A stretch of DNA of 33,526 nucleotides from Aeriscardovia sp. (GCA_017632855.1 JAGBQM010000022.1:1-33526); one strand, 5' to 3'. Shown: positions 19,310 through 28,263, counted from the stretch's first letter. Notes: generated from the letters alone by a model not told the origin. Translations and numbers: made by a program.

Positions 19310-20432
19310 GCGAGCCTCTATCCCCTATTATCCCCAATTCCGTTAGCCTTTGCCTGTAATGGGGGGCGAGGGTGAGAAAAGTCAGAACCGGAATCACCCC
19401 GCAGGCAATTTCCAAAACGGTGAGGAAGGGGATAAAGAGGGTGAGGATTGACCCAAAGGCTATTACAAAGGCCCATGCCCATAAAATCAGCACGGCCCCC
19501 ACTACGCTGTGTCCGATTTTAAGCATCCTGTGGTGCAAATGCATGCGATCGGGGTGCATCGGCGACTGCCCTTTTAAAAGCCTCCTGCAAACTGCCAGGA
19601 CCATATCCAAAACCGGAATGAAAAGCACGAGAAGCGGAAGGAGTATGGGCATGAACACCGGAAGGTAGGCTCCCGAATGCCTGATGGAGGGAACGAAGCG
19701 CCCTGTAAGGACGAGGGAGGCGCAGGTAAGCAGGTAGCCCAGCATCATGGATCCGGAGTCTCCCATGAAAATGCTTGCCGGATGCCAGTTATGGACTAAA
19801 AATCCGGCGCATATCCCCGCAAGGATCACGTTCAAGAGCGTAGACATGGACGAAAAGCTGGGCTGGGATTTGGAGAGGACGTAGCTGTAAACGCAAAAGG
19901 CCAGGGCCCCTATCCCCACAATCCCCGCCGCAAGGCCGTCAAGGCCGTCTATAAAGTTGACGGCGTTTATGGAAATGAGGATCAAAAGGACCGTAATGGC
20001 CATGGAGGAAAAGGAAGAAAGGGAGATGAGCACCGATCCCCACGGCAAAGATACCAGCTGCACGCCTTTCCATGCCACAAAAATAGCGGCAAACATCTGG
20101 CCGCCGAGCTTCAACATCCAGTCTAGATCGAACAGATCGTCTGCCACGCCCAGAAGGCAGATTAAAAAGGCTCCCAGCAAAATCACCCACTGCTGGTAGC
20201 CGTTGCCTTGGAAAAGGGATCTAAGCCACGGAACCCCCCTTGCAAAGCACAAGCAGAGGGCGAAACCCAGAAACATGGCGACTCCGCCCATGCGGGGGGT
20301 GGGAACCGTATGCACATCCCTCTTTCTTATTTGCTGTATGGCTCCGGCTTTAACCGCCAGACGCCTGACCATGGGGGTAAAGAGGGCGACTGACAAAAAA
20401 GCGCACAGGAATATGAAGAAGTATGCCCGCAT
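19254..20432 (-). CDS. wecA: Undecaprenyl-phosphate GlcNAc-1-phosphate transferase (WecA/MraY family)
   Basis: A 392-residue polytopic enzyme that moves a sugar-1-phosphate from a UDP-sugar to undecaprenyl phosphate, starting synthesis of a cell-wall glycopolymer. Key motifs are PRMGG (46-50), GVADDLFDLDWMLK with Asp98/Asp99, NAVNFIDGLDGLAAG (156-170), FMGDSGSMMLGY and the HPDRMHLHH cytoplasmic loop. The HLHH form and the position next to tsaC and the atpI-like gene fit the actinobacterial WecA branch rather than MraY. The ATG at 20430-20432 follows the tsaC stop by seven bases. Confidence 0.92.
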   Translation of the reverse strand: MRAYFFIFLCAFLSVALFTPMVRRLAVKAGAIQQIRKRDVHTVPTPRMGGVAMFLGFALCLCFARGVPWLRSLFQGNGYQQWVILLGAFLICLLGVADDLFDLDWMLKLGGQMFAAIFVAWKGVQLVSLPWGSVLISLSSFSSMAITVLLILISINAVNFIDGLDGLAAGIVGIGALAFCVYSYVLSKSQPSFSSMSTLLNVILAGICAGFLVHNWHPASIFMGDSGSMMLGYLLTCASLVLTGRFVPSIRHSGAYLPVFMPILLPLLVLFIPVLDMVLAVCRRLLKGQSPMHPDRMHLHHRMLKIGHSVVGAVLILWAWAFVIAFGSILTLFIPFLTVLEIACGVIPVLTFLTLAPHYRQRLTELGIIGDRGSRERKANGPPGSHPSKKDH

Positions 20433-20439
20433 TTAAAGC

Positions 20440-21075
20440 TTATCTTTTGGATAGGAACCGATAGATCTCTTCAGAACTTACCTCTCCCTCCCTTAGGATT
20501 TCTATCCCCCCCTTGGCGCTTGGAAGCGATCGAATCACAGTAGAAGGTATGCGGGCCGGTTTTTGGCTTGAAGAGGCGTAAAGGGGTACGGCTTCTTTGA
20601 AAGCCGAAGCGGCCTCTTCGGCGCTCTCGCTTGTGGGAAAAGAGGAGATATTGGCGCTTGAGCAGGCGAGGGGGCCGCAAAGCAAGCTAAGCTTCAAAAG
20701 AAGGGGGGCGTTTGGCACCCTTACGGCCTGGCTCTTTTCCCCTCCGCTTTTTTCTGCCGTCGCAAGCGGGCAGCCTTCCCCTGCCAAGGCTATGGGGCAA
20801 ATGCCCCCGGGAAGGAACTTTTCGGCAAGCAGGTCCAGAGGGTAAGGGAGGAAGAGATCGAAATCCTTAAGAGAGGAGACGGAGGGGAAAACGGCCTGAA
20901 GGGGTTTTGAGCGGGGGCGCCTCTTTAAAGCGTAAAGGCGGCTTATGGCCTCGGCGTTCGAGGCGTCGCATGCCAGGCCGTAAACCGTATCCGTGGGGAC
21001 CCCTATGACTTCCCCCCTCTTTACCAGATCCGCAGCCTCTTCTAGGCAGTTTTCAAAACGCTTTATATTCGTCAT
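20440..21075 (-). CDS. tsaC: Threonylcarbamoyl-AMP synthase (YrdC/Sua5 domain)
   Basis: A 211-residue single YrdC-domain enzyme that makes threonylcarbamoyl-AMP for the t6A37 modification of ANN-decoding tRNAs. The active-site motifs VPTDTVYGLAC (26-36), LKRRPRSKPLQ (about 50-60), ACSSANISS and IPSTVI are present. There is no Sua5 C-terminal domain, so it is the short TsaC/YwlC form. The ATG overlaps the prmC TGA by 4 bases. The order prfA-prmC-tsaC-wecA is conserved in actinobacteria. Confidence 0.93.
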   Translation of the reverse strand: MTNIKRFENCLEEAADLVKRGEVIGVPTDTVYGLACDASNAEAISRLYALKRRPRSKPLQAVFPSVSSLKDFDLFLPYPLDLLAEKFLPGGICPIALAGEGCPLATAEKSGGEKSQAVRVPNAPLLLKLSLLCGPLACSSANISSFPTSESAEEAASAFKEAVPLYASSSQKPARIPSTVIRSLPSAKGGIEILREGEVSSEEIYRFLSKR

Positions 21076-21941
21076 TTGACTCCCCGGGTGAACCGATCCC
21101 TTCCGGACAGGTCCTTTACTGTTTCCACGTCTTTAAAGCCCGTGCGCGAAAAAAGGGAAAAGACTTCCCCGCTCTGCTCGCTTCCGTGCTCTATGATACA
21201 CAGGCCTCCGCTCTTCAAAAGCCGGTAGGAGAGGGGAAGGAGCCTGCAGATAAACCCCATTCCCGCTTCTCCTCCTCCGAAAAGGGCTTGGGGAGGATCG
21301 AAAGAGGCTTCGGGCTGAAAGACGCTTGAAAGGTAGGGGGGGTTGGATGCCACGCATTCAAGCCTTCCGGTAAGAAAAGAAAGGGTGGAGGGAAGAAAAA
21401 CGTCCCCCCTGACGGCAATAGAGCGGGACCCGGGAAAGAAGGATTTTCTTTGCCTGGAGATGTTTTTTTGAAGGAAGCGGAAAGGCACCGGCATTTTTTC
21501 CACTTCAAAGCATTCCACCCTGCAGCGTCGGCACACTTCCAGCCCCACGGCGCCGCTGCCTGCGCAAAGATCCGCCATGATGGGCCTGCTTTTTTTTGAA
21601 AGAAAGCCTGAAACGATCCCAGACATCATTTCGGTTTCGGGCCTTGGTATAAAGACACCAGGCCCCACTTCGAGATCCATTGACGCGAAAGGGGCCCTGC
21701 CCGCCAAGTGCTGAAGGGGCACCCTCCGCCTTCTTTTTTCCAAAAGAAACTTGAACCTGGAAATTTCCGCTTCCTTTGCCACCTGGCTTATTTCAGGATC
21801 CAGCGCCTGCCAAATCAATACCTCCCCCTCGCTTTTTCGGCAGGCCAGGGCAAAAATCTTCCTGCTTTCGTTTTCGCTCCACTCGACCCCCGCTTCGCTA
21901 AGGTATGAAGAAGAAGCGTTTAAAAGCTCTCTTACTTTCAA
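21072..21941 (-). CDS. prmC: Release-factor glutamine methyltransferase
   Basis: A 289-residue SAM-dependent methyltransferase that N5-methylates the Gln of the GGQ motif in RF1/RF2. It has an N-terminal helical substrate-binding domain, then [10 protein letters not shown] (98-106), the SAM-binding [14 protein letters not shown] (123-136) and the catalytic NPPY (200-203). The only start that fits the prfA junction is TTG at 21939-21941, in a TTGA overlap with the prfA stop, so translation is probably coupled. Its substrate RF1 is encoded just upstream. Confidence 0.93.
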   Translation of the reverse strand: MKVRELLNASSSYLSEAGVEWSENESRKIFALACRKSEGEVLIWQALDPEISQVAKEAEISRFKFLLEKRRRRVPLQHLAGRAPFASMDLEVGPGVFIPRPETEMMSGIVSGFLSKKSRPIMADLCAGSGAVGLEVCRRCRVECFEVEKMPVPFRFLQKNISRQRKSFFPGSRSIAVRGDVFLPSTLSFLTGRLECVASNPPYLSSVFQPEASFDPPQALFGGGEAGMGFICRLLPLSYRLLKSGGLCIIEHGSEQSGEVFSLFSRTGFKDVETVKDLSGRDRFTRGVK

Positions 21942-23026
21942 TCTTCGGAAATCTCCGCTTCCTCGTCCATGCGGATGCCTGAATCTATAACATCCTGAAG
22001 GCGGCCCTGCATCACTTGGTCGAGGTCGTAGGCTTTATAGCCGGTGCGGTGGTCGACTATTCTGTTTTCCGGAAAATTGTAAGTGCGGATCCTTTCGGAT
22101 CTGTCGAGGCTGCGGACCTGGGAGTGGCGCATGTCGGCCGCCTTGGCCGCTTCTTCCTCTTTCTTTAAAGCCAACAGGCGAGACTTTAAAACCCTTAAAG
22201 CCGCCGCCCTGTTTTGAATCTGGCTTTTTTCATCCTGCATGTTTACCACAATCCCCGTGGGGATATGGGTCATCCTCACGGCCGAATAAGTGGTGTTTAC
22301 GCTTTGCCCGCCAGGCCCTGAGCTCATAAAGGTGTCGATTTTAATGTCCTTGGGATCTATTTCAATTTCATCCGTATCTTCTTCCACTTCCGGAAAGACC
22401 AAGACGCCTGCGGCAGAAGTCTGAATCCTGCCTTGGGATTCCGTGACGGGGACGCGTTGGACCCTGTGCACTCCCCCCTCGTACTTCAAATTCGCCCACA
22501 CCCCCTGGGCGGGGCTGGAAATATTTTTGGATCTGAAAGCGATCTGGGCGTCCTTTATGCCTCCCAACTGAGTGACGGACTGGGACTGAATCTGAACCTG
22601 CCAATCTTTGAGCTGGGCGTAGCGGATGTACATGCGCATAAGGTCGGCCGCAAACAGGGCCGCCTCTTCCCCGCCCGTTCCGGCTTTTATCTCCATAATG
22701 ACGTTTTTTGCGTCGTCGGGGTCCCTTGGGTGAAGCATTTTTTTCAGCTCCGCCTCTTTTTGGGAAATCTTTTCCTCAGTCTGACGGGCCTCTTCTTCAA
22801 AAGAGGGATCTTCTTTCGCCAACTCCCTGGCGGCTTGCTCGTCCTGGCGCATCGCCCTCAGATCCCGCAGGCATTCTACGGCCCCCTCCAGCTCCGCATG
22901 GCGCATAGCCAGTTTTTTAATCTCCTTTGTATCGGAGATTTGAGACATTTTCTCTTCTATTTCCTTATACTCTTTTTCGGCTTTGACGGCCGTGGGGTAC
23001 TTTTCCTCAAAGGTCTTAGTTGTCAT
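21938..23026 (-). CDS. prfA: Peptide chain release factor 1
   Basis: A 362-residue RF1 that reads UAA/UAG stop codons. The codon-recognition motif is PVT in [10 protein letters not shown], the PxT form of RF1 rather than the SPF of RF2. The peptidyl-hydrolysis GGQ is at 239-241, within [12 protein letters not shown]. The ATG (23024-23026) lies inside the 3' end of the ClC gene (11-base overlap) and the stop overlaps prmC by 4 bases. rpmE, common upstream of prfA, is missing; a ClC gene stands there. Confidence 0.96.
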   Translation of the reverse strand: MTTKTFEEKYPTAVKAEKEYKEIEEKMSQISDTKEIKKLAMRHAELEGAVECLRDLRAMRQDEQAARELAKEDPSFEEEARQTEEKISQKEAELKKMLHPRDPDDAKNVIMEIKAGTGGEEAALFAADLMRMYIRYAQLKDWQVQIQSQSVTQLGGIKDAQIAFRSKNISSPAQGVWANLKYEGGVHRVQRVPVTESQGRIQTSAAGVLVFPEVEEDTDEIEIDPKDIKIDTFMSSGPGGQSVNTTYSAVRMTHIPTGIVVNMQDEKSQIQNRAAALRVLKSRLLALKKEEEAAKAADMRHSQVRSLDRSERIRTYNFPENRIVDHRTGYKAYDLDQVMQGRLQDVIDSGIRMDEEAEISED

Positions 23027-24599
23027 ACATTTCCTCTTCCTGGTTTGGATTGGTGGTACCGTCGAGAATATCTTGGATAGTCAAATCGTCTTGATCTATG
23101 AGATCCTGAATCGGCACGGAGTCGTCTTTGTCACCTGAATCGGCGCCGTTCTTTTTCCTTTTTCTCTCATCGGCGGCCTTTTTGTCCACTCTGTCAATAA
23201 GGCCGGTGGTGAAGTAGGAAATAACGGTTATTATCGCTATCACCCTCAGATCGCTGAAGGAAGTCACTTCCACCGCGAGCAAGACCGCCGTGAGAGGCTT
23301 TTTTATCACCGATCCGAACAGGCCTCCCAGACATCCCACGCCTATGAGCGAATAAAAGGCGAGGCTGGCCGGAGCGAGGTGGAGGGAAGCTAAAATCTTT
23401 CCGCAAAATATGCCGTATATGATCCCCAAAGAGCAAATCGGAAGGAAAATTCCGGAAGGGGCCCCCGAACCGTAAGAAATCTGGGCGAAAATCAGCCTCA
23501 GGATTATATAGATTAAAAGAAGCCAGATGGATATCCTTGCCGCCCCTACGGAAAGGTCTCGGGCAAGAAAGCTTCCGTCTCCCAAAGTGGCGGGAAGGTA
23601 AAGCCCTATGGGAATTGAAAGCACGAGCGGAATGAACATGCGGAGCCTGTGGGGGATGTGGAGCTTATCGTAAATTCCCACCCCCCATGCCAGCGTCTTT
23701 TCATATGCGTAGCCTAAAATCCCGCACCCAAGGCCTATGGGAATCAGCTCCCAATAAAGGTGAAGGGCCATATGGATGGGGGGAATAAGGATAAAGTCGG
23801 GGCTCGTTCCCAAAATCAGGAGGGTGATGTATCCGCTAGCCACGCTTGCCACAAACGAAGCAAGGATGGTGCTAAGGGGGTACTGGAACTTTTTCCTGTT
23901 AAGATAGTCCCCTTCGATCAGAAACAGGGTTGCCGCTATGGGAGCCGTAAAAGCTGCCGCAAGCCCTGCCGCAAGCCCTGCCGCCACGAGCTGGCGCCTA
24001 TGGGTTTTGGTAAAGTCGCTGCAGCCTGTAAGGGCCAGGCCCACCGTAGCCCCCATTTGAATTGACGGCCCCTCGCAGCCTAGGTAGAGGCCTGAAGAAA
24101 GGGCGAGCGTGCCTCCGATAAACTTTCTCCACAAAAGCCTCCACCAGTTCCACCAGGAGGGATCGAATGAGTGGAGCCTGGCTTCCACGTCCGCCGCTCC
24201 CGAATAGGCGGCCAGGGGGGCGGTCCTTATAATCCAGGCTATAAAGAAGCTGACGGCAAGGCTTACGGCCACAATTAAAATCAGCCACCACCAGTGGCCC
24301 ATGCGAATGTAATCGTAAAGATCTCTTACATACCCGACCAAAATGCCGCTGACAAGCCTGAAGAGGCCTACCACCGCTCCTACGAGCACGCCGTTTACCG
24401 CCGCCCAAATCAGGATTTTCAGCGAGGGATTCCCGCTGTCGAGCAGTTTGGAGAGGAAATCATCCCATGATGAGAGTTTTTTTCGCCTTATATGAAAGGC
24501 CGAAGGATTTTTATGGGGGATGGGGCTGTTGTCGGGAATGTCTTTGGCTTTAGCTAATAAAATATCTTCCGCACTGGGCAAAGATGGCTTGCCGCTCAT
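23016..24599 (-). CDS. ClC-family chloride channel/transporter
   Basis: A 527-residue ClC protein with some ten or more hydrophobic helices between residues 60 and 490 and hydrophilic ends. Selectivity motifs read [10 protein letters not shown] (Ser133, in place of GSGIP), GCEGP (gating Glu176) and [21 protein letters not shown] precedes the loop. The proton-pathway glutamate equivalent to E. coli Glu203 is Gly230 here. The C-terminal tail is charged and carries no CBS domain. The chosen start is ATG at 24597-24599 with GAAGGGGAAG before it; an upstream TTG at 24621-24623 is less likely. It leads the prfA gene run and begins after the groES terminator. Confidence 0.92.
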   Translation of the reverse strand: MSGKPSLPSAEDILLAKAKDIPDNSPIPHKNPSAFHIRRKKLSSWDDFLSKLLDSGNPSLKILIWAAVNGVLVGAVVGLFRLVSGILVGYVRDLYDYIRMGHWWWLILIVAVSLAVSFFIAWIIRTAPLAAYSGAADVEARLHSFDPSWWNWWRLLWRKFIGGTLALSSGLYLGCEGPSIQMGATVGLALTGCSDFTKTHRRQLVAAGLAAGLAAAFTAPIAATLFLIEGDYLNRKKFQYPLSTILASFVASVASGYITLLILGTSPDFILIPPIHMALHLYWELIPIGLGCGILGYAYEKTLAWGVGIYDKLHIPHRLRMFIPLVLSIPIGLYLPATLGDGSFLARDLSVGAARISIWLLLIYIILRLIFAQISYGSGAPSGIFLPICSLGIIYGIFCGKILASLHLAPASLAFYSLIGVGCLGGLFGSVIKKPLTAVLLAVEVTSFSDLRVIAIITVISYFTTGLIDRVDKKAADERKRKKNGADSGDKDDSVPIQDLIDQDDLTIQDILDGTTNPNQEEEMYDN

Positions 24600-24666
24600 T
24601 ACTTCCCCTTCGCTATGCCTCAACTGACTACCTTACCATGATATCCGCCTACAGCCATGCGAAATT

Positions 24667-24686
24667 AAAAAAGCCCCCGAAGGGGC
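24667..24686 (-). terminator. Intrinsic terminator of groES
   Basis: On the minus strand, GCCCC-TTCG-GGGGC (a UUCG-type tetraloop) is followed by six T residues (24667-24672), about 25 bases after the groES stop. This is a textbook rho-independent terminator separating groES from the ClC-prfA run. Confidence 0.9.
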
Positions 24687-24711
24687 GTCGGGATTTTTGC
24701 AAACCCCGGGT

Positions 24712-25011
24712 TTATTTCTCCTCTATGAGGGCGAGCACGTCTCTGGAAGAAATGATGAGGTAAACTTCTCCCCTGAAGTGTATTTCGCTTCCGCCGTACC
24801 TTGAGAACAGAATCTTGTCTCCGGCCTTGACGTCCATGGGTATCAAATTGCCCTTCTCGTCGCGCTTTCCGGGGCCTGCCGCCAGCACTTCTCCCTGCTG
24901 CGGCTTTTCCTTGGCGGAATCGGGAATGACAAGTCCGGACTGGGTGGTGGTCTCGGCACTCGCCTGCTTGATGATTATCCTGTCTTCGACTGGTTTGAGC
25001 GCAATCGACAT
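24712..25011 (-). CDS. groES: Co-chaperonin GroES (Hsp10)
   Basis: A 99-residue GroES that forms the heptameric lid of Gro[43 protein letters not shown] (the mobile loop region) and [14 protein letters not shown] are typical. GGGAGG stands six bases before ATG 25009-25011. The gene is monocistronic: its own promoter and CIRCE operator lie upstream and an intrinsic terminator downstream. groEL is not adjacent, an arrangement known in bifidobacteria and some other actinobacteria. Confidence 0.96.
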   Translation of the reverse strand: MSIALKPVEDRIIIKQASAETTTQSGLVIPDSAKEKPQQGEVLAAGPGKRDEKGNLIPMDVKAGDKILFSRYGGSEIHFRGEVYLIISSRDVLALIEEK

Positions 25012-25097
25012 TTTGCCTCCCTATGGGTGTTAATCGAATTTGGGCAACCAAACGCAAAGGCGGTGGCTGACGACACCGCATGGTGGTTATAGGATAT

Positions 25098-25127
25098 AGG
25101 ATATCTCATTTTTTAGCACTCTTACAA
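25098..25127 (-). promoter_or_regulatory. Candidate groES promoter overlapping CIRCE
   Basis: On the minus strand TTGTAA (25122-25127) and TATCCT (25098-25103) are 18 bases apart. The -35 lies within the CIRCE spacer, so a bound HrcA would block polymerase. The leader to the ATG would be about 80 bases. Confidence 0.4.
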
Positions 25128-25139
25128 AATAAGTGCTAA
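25113..25139. promoter_or_regulatory. CIRCE operator (HrcA heat-shock repressor site)
   Basis: TTAGCACTC (25113-25121), a 9-base spacer, then AAGTGCTAA (25131-25139). This matches the CIRCE consensus TTAGCACTC-N9-GAGTGCTAA at 17 of 18 positions. It sits upstream of groES and 11 bases past the stop codon of the membrane-protein gene. HrcA repression relieved by heat is established for CIRCE; hrcA itself is not in the window. Confidence 0.93.
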
Positions 25140-25149
25140 AAGCGGAAGG

Positions 25150-25614
25150 CTAGATGAGATCGGCCTTTTCGAGATCGTTTTCCTTTTCCTGGCGCCCGGA
25201 GCCTCCGGCCTGGTCGAAAGCGCGCAAATCCAGGCTTTTTATCCCGCTGTCTGCAGGACCCAGGCTAAATTGGACTTCATCGGCCTGCTGGGCGGGAAGT
25301 ATGAAAGTGGGAGCTTCGTCATCGGAATCAAACTTTGGAGTTTTTTCCTGTTTGGGCTTTTTTGAAGATTCGGAGATTTTCTTTTCCCATGCCACAGCCT
25401 TCCTGGAAGCGCGAATGCCAAGAACGACAACTGCGGCCAGAATAAAAATGGGGATCAGGGTGTAGGCGACGGAAAAATGCAAACCCAGCGCGCAGAAAAA
25501 CATGATTAAAATGACGACTATAAGGCAAAGGACTATAACCTGCCTTCGCCTAATGGCCTTTCGACGCAAAACCCTTATCTCTTTTATCTGCTTTTCCGTC
25601 AACTCGGGCTTCAT
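25150..25614 (-). CDS. Small membrane protein of unknown function
   Basis: A 154-residue protein. Residues 1-24 are basic and predicted cytoplasmic (EIRVLRRKAIRRRQ). Two hydrophobic helices follow (about 25-46 and 49-70), then a hydrophilic, charged cytoplasmic tail of about 85 residues with a Lys-rich part and an acidic end. No domain was recognised. The ATG at 25612-25614 has a modest GAAGAG site. It stands between tRNA-Val and the CIRCE/groES promoter on the same strand and may be co-transcribed with the tRNA. Confidence 0.7.
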   Translation of the reverse strand: MKPELTEKQIKEIRVLRRKAIRRRQVIVLCLIVVILIMFFCALGLHFSVAYTLIPIFILAAVVVLGIRASRKAVAWEKKISESSKKPKQEKTPKFDSDDEAPTFILPAQQADEVQFSLGPADSGIKSLDLRAFDQAGGSGRQEKENDLEKADLI

Positions 25615-25704
25615 GGCTCTTCATCCTGAGATCAATCATTCCCGAGGGGAATGTCGCTTTAACATATTGGAAGCGCTGCGTTAAATGAACGCGCGGCTGC
25701 TCGA

Positions 25705-25780
<76 letters not shown>

Positions 25781-25794
25781 AAAGGTACGCAAAG

Positions 25795-25803
25795 ATTGTA
25801 CCA
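25795..25803 (-). promoter_or_regulatory. Extended -10 promoter of tRNA-Val
   Basis: TGGTACAAT on the minus strand (25795-25803) sits 15 bases before the mature tRNA-Val 5' end. No good -35 is at the right distance. It matches the TGG-TATACT boxes of the other tRNA units in the window. Confidence 0.5.
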
Positions 25804-25879
25804 CGCGAATCTGCGAAAAAATAGAAATGTCAATTCGGTAAAATGGTACTAAAGCAAACCAACCTTGCGAAGGAGAAAA

Positions 25880-26320
25880 ATGGGTATTTTTGAAGACCTT
25901 GGATCGGATGCCAAGAAGATCTTTCTGGCGGGCCTGGGGGCGGTGAGCAGCGCCGCCGACAAAGGCGAAGAGATAGTCAACAAGCTGGTAAGCAAAGGGG
26001 AAATCACCGTCGAAGAGGGAAAGCAGCTAAACAGCGCTTTGGCTCACAAGGTGCAGACGGGAGCTGAAAACCTGAGGGGCGGAGTGCTGCTAAAGTACAT
26101 GAAATCCATGACTGTAGAACAGAGGAAAGAGTTCGTAAAAAAAGTGGTTGAGATTTCCGACCAGCTAGACAAGGAAGAAGAGACGGATTTCGGAACGCAA
26201 AAGCCCGCTGACTCGGACGCCAAAAAAGAGGATGAGGCGAAATCTGAGGAATGCGGCAAAACCGACCCTCAGTCCCGCTCTCCGGAGCAAGCAGCTGAAA
26301 GCGATCCGGCTGGCAAGTAG
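25880..26320 (+). CDS. Phasin-like / small helical protein
   Basis: A 146-residue protein. Residues 1-100 are predicted amphipathic helix (KKIFLAGLGAVSSAADKGEEIVNKLVSKGEITVEEGKQL) resembling the short phasin-like proteins (polyhydroxyalkanoate-granule type) often placed beside UbiB-family genes. The last ~45 residues are hydrophilic and acidic, likely disordered. The start chosen is ATG 25880-25882 with AGGAG five bases upstream; a TTG at 25865 is upstream of that site and unlikely. The UbiB-type gene begins two bases after the stop. Its function is unknown; similarity is by pattern only. Confidence 0.6.
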   Translation: MGIFEDLGSDAKKIFLAGLGAVSSAADKGEEIVNKLVSKGEITVEEGKQLNSALAHKVQTGAENLRGGVLLKYMKSMTVEQRKEFVKKVVEISDQLDKEEETDFGTQKPADSDAKKEDEAKSEECGKTDPQSRSPEQAAESDPAGK

Positions 26321-26322
26321 AA

Positions 26323-27996
26323 TTGAGCCTAAAACAGGAAAGTCTATACGGCAGACTTGAGAACCTGTCCGCCTCAGGATATGAAAAACCCCCGAAAAAC
26401 GGAAGGCTGAAGCGAATCGGGGAAATAATAGGGGTCTTAAGGAAATACGATGCCCTCAGGGGAATGAGCCCTGAAAAACTGTGCAAAATATTGCAGGCCC
26501 TGGGGCCCACTTTCGTGAAGGTGGGCCAGATTCTCTCCATGCGATCGGAAATTCTCCCCCAAGCCTATTGCGAGGCTTTGGCCTCCTTAAGATCCCATGC
26601 CGATCCCATGCCTTACAGCACGGTTTTAAACACTTTGGAGCGCGAATACGGAAGGAACCTTTCGGAAATCTTTGACTTTATCGACCGAAAACCCCTGGGT
26701 TCGGCCTCTGTAGCCCAGGTCCACTACGCCAAGCTCGTCACAGGCGAATCGGTGGCAGTCAAAGTGCAAAGGCCGGGAGTGCGGGAAATGATGGCCCAAG
26801 ATATAGCGATAATAAGGTCGGTCGTAAAATTCGCCATGCGTATCGGCAAAGACTCCCAGTTTTTCGACCTTAAAGGGGTAGTGGAAGAGATCTGGACAAG
26901 CTTCAGGATGGAGACGGATTTTTTGGTGGAAGCCAGAAATCTGCAGGAATTCAGGGAATTTACAGATCGATTCGCATACATGGACTGCCCTAAAGTGTAC
27001 ATGTCCCTTTGCACCCACAAGGTGGTGGTTATGGACTACATCCAGGGCATCCCGCTCGCTCATACCAAGGAATTGGAGGAAGAGGGCTACAGCCTGAAAG
27101 AAATAGGCACAAAGCTCGTAGACAACTACGCCTCCCAGATCTTAGACCAGGGGTTTTTCCACGCCGATCCCCATCCCGGAAACATCATAATAAGGGGCGG
27201 GCAAATCGTGCTTATAGACATGGGCATTATGGGAAGGCTGAACGCCCACACCAGAAGCATCCTTAAAGACATCATTTTCGCCCTGGCCATCCAGGACTCG
27301 GCCAGCATAGAAGAAAGCCTTTTAAAACTTTCCCCTCCAGCCACGGCCGTTTCAATCAACCGGGCCAACCTCCTTTCCGATATCGACATAGTAGTTTCAA
27401 ATTTCGCCACCGTGGATTTGGAGGACTTGAATATGGGGGAGTTTATCCTTTCCCTACTCCAGCTCATGCAAAGAAACGGCCTTGAGATCCCTTCGAGCCT
27501 CATCCTCGTCTCCAGGGCCCTCGTCACTCTTGAAGGCACGATTTCCGAGTTCATTCCGGATGTGAATATGGTGGAGATAATAGAAAACCACCTGAAGGAA
27601 AACGGGATGAGGAAAGGGGTGAAAAAGGAGGTTTCCTCCCTGGCCTCCGAAAGCCTCCAGGCCGCTCACGGCCTCATGGAATCCCTCTCTTACTCTAAAA
27701 CGGCCGTAAAGCAGCTGACGCGGGGGAATTTGAAAATCAATGCCGAACTCGTAGGATCGCAAACCCCTCTAAGGCAGCTGAGCTACATAATCGACCGCTT
27801 GGCCATGGCGATAATAATAGCCGGGCTTTTCGTAGGTTCCTCCATCGTTTACTACGCGCGGATAAGGCCCGTGGTATTTGGAATACCGATAGTGGGCATG
27901 CTGGGCTACGTTGTGGCGTTTTGCCTGGGAGTATGGATAATAGTCGACAGCATGCGCAGAAATCACCAGTTGCGGAAAAAATCTAGGCATAAATAA
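26323..27996 (+). CDS. ABC1/UbiB (AarF) family atypical kinase
   Basis: A 557-residue UbiB-family protein-kinase-like protein. The family signature KVGQ (66-69), the ATP-site Lys147 in AVKVQRPG, FHADPHPGN (catalytic-loop type, 279-287) and metal-binding DMG (299-301) are all present. Two C-terminal hydrophobic helices (about 488-535) anchor it in the membrane. In proteobacteria UbiB supports ubiquinone synthesis; actinobacterial members have no settled substrate, so lipid or quinone handling is inference. The probable start is TTG at 26323-26325, just after the phasin-like stop and with no clear ribosome site, suggesting coupling. Confidence 0.88.
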   Translation: MSLKQESLYGRLENLSASGYEKPPKNGRLKRIGEIIGVLRKYDALRGMSPEKLCKILQALGPTFVKVGQILSMRSEILPQAYCEALASLRSHADPMPYSTVLNTLEREYGRNLSEIFDFIDRKPLGSASVAQVHYAKLVTGESVAVKVQRPGVREMMAQDIAIIRSVVKFAMRIGKDSQFFDLKGVVEEIWTSFRMETDFLVEARNLQEFREFTDRFAYMDCPKVYMSLCTHKVVVMDYIQGIPLAHTKELEEEGYSLKEIGTKLVDNYASQILDQGFFHADPHPGNIIIRGGQIVLIDMGIMGRLNAHTRSILKDIIFALAIQDSASIEESLLKLSPPATAVSINRANLLSDIDIVVSNFATVDLEDLNMGEFILSLLQLMQRNGLEIPSSLILVSRALVTLEGTISEFIPDVNMVEIIENHLKENGMRKGVKKEVSSLASESLQAAHGLMESLSYSKTAVKQLTRGNLKINAELVGSQTPLRQLSYIIDRLAMAIIIAGLFVGSSIVYYARIRPVVFGIPIVGMLGYVVAFCLGVWIIVDSMRRNHQLRKKSRHK

Positions 27997-28012
27997 AGGC
28001 TGATGGTATACT
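27984..28012 (+). promoter_or_regulatory. Promoter of tRNA-His
   Basis: TAGGCA (27984-27989), a 17-base spacer, and TATACT (28007-28012) preceded by TGG (an extended -10). Transcription would begin near 28019, a few bases before the tRNA. Confidence 0.55.
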
Positions 28013-28025
28013 GTTACGGTACATG

Positions 28026-28101
28026 GTGGGCATAGCTCAGTCGGTAGAGCATCTGATTGTGGTTCAGAAGGTCGCGTGTTCGAATCACGTTGCCCACCCC
28101 A
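28026..28101 (+). tRNA. tRNA-His (anticodon GTG)
   Basis: The acceptor GTGGGCA pairs with TGCCCAC (28091-28097). The anticodon arm is TCTGA-TTGTGGT-TCAGA with GTG, and the T arm GCGTGTTCGAATCACGT is in place. G at 28025 can pair with C73 (28098) as the histidine-specific G-1. A CCA follows at 28099-28101, so the end is encoded or matches by chance. Confidence 0.96.
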
Positions 28102-28122
28102 TTTTTTTGGCCCGAAAGGGCA

Positions 28123-28157
28123 ATGAAAAAGCCTTCCAGAGCGGAAGGCTTTTTCAT
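28123..28157. terminator. Bidirectional terminator between tRNA units
   Basis: A perfect 15-bp stem (28123-28137 with 28143-28157) closes a 5-base loop, with five A on the left and five T on the right arm. It ends tRNA-His transcription on the plus strand and the tRNA-Thr/tRNA-Leu transcript from the minus strand. Confidence 0.9.
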
Positions 28158-28182
28158 GTGTTTTGTTTAAAATTAAGCCGAG

Positions 28183-28263
28183 TGCACGGGAAGGGACTCG
28201 AACCCTCACGTCTTAGGACACAGGAACCTAAATCCTGCGCGTCTACCATTCCGCCACTCGTGC
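28183..28263 (-). tRNA. tRNA-Leu (anticodon TAG)
   Basis: An 81-nt class II tRNA with a long variable arm (GTC-CTAA-GAC). The anticodon arm is CAGGA-TTTAGGT-TCCTG (TAG, reading CUN, mainly CUA). The acceptor GCACGAG against CCCGTGC leaves an A6-C67 mismatch. No CCA is encoded. It lies two bases downstream of tRNA-Thr and shares its transcript. Confidence 0.94.

Noticed and set aside
24600..24623. TTG upstream start for the ClC gene
   Set aside because: The ATG at 24597-24599 has a purine-rich ribosome site; the eight extra residues would overlap it.
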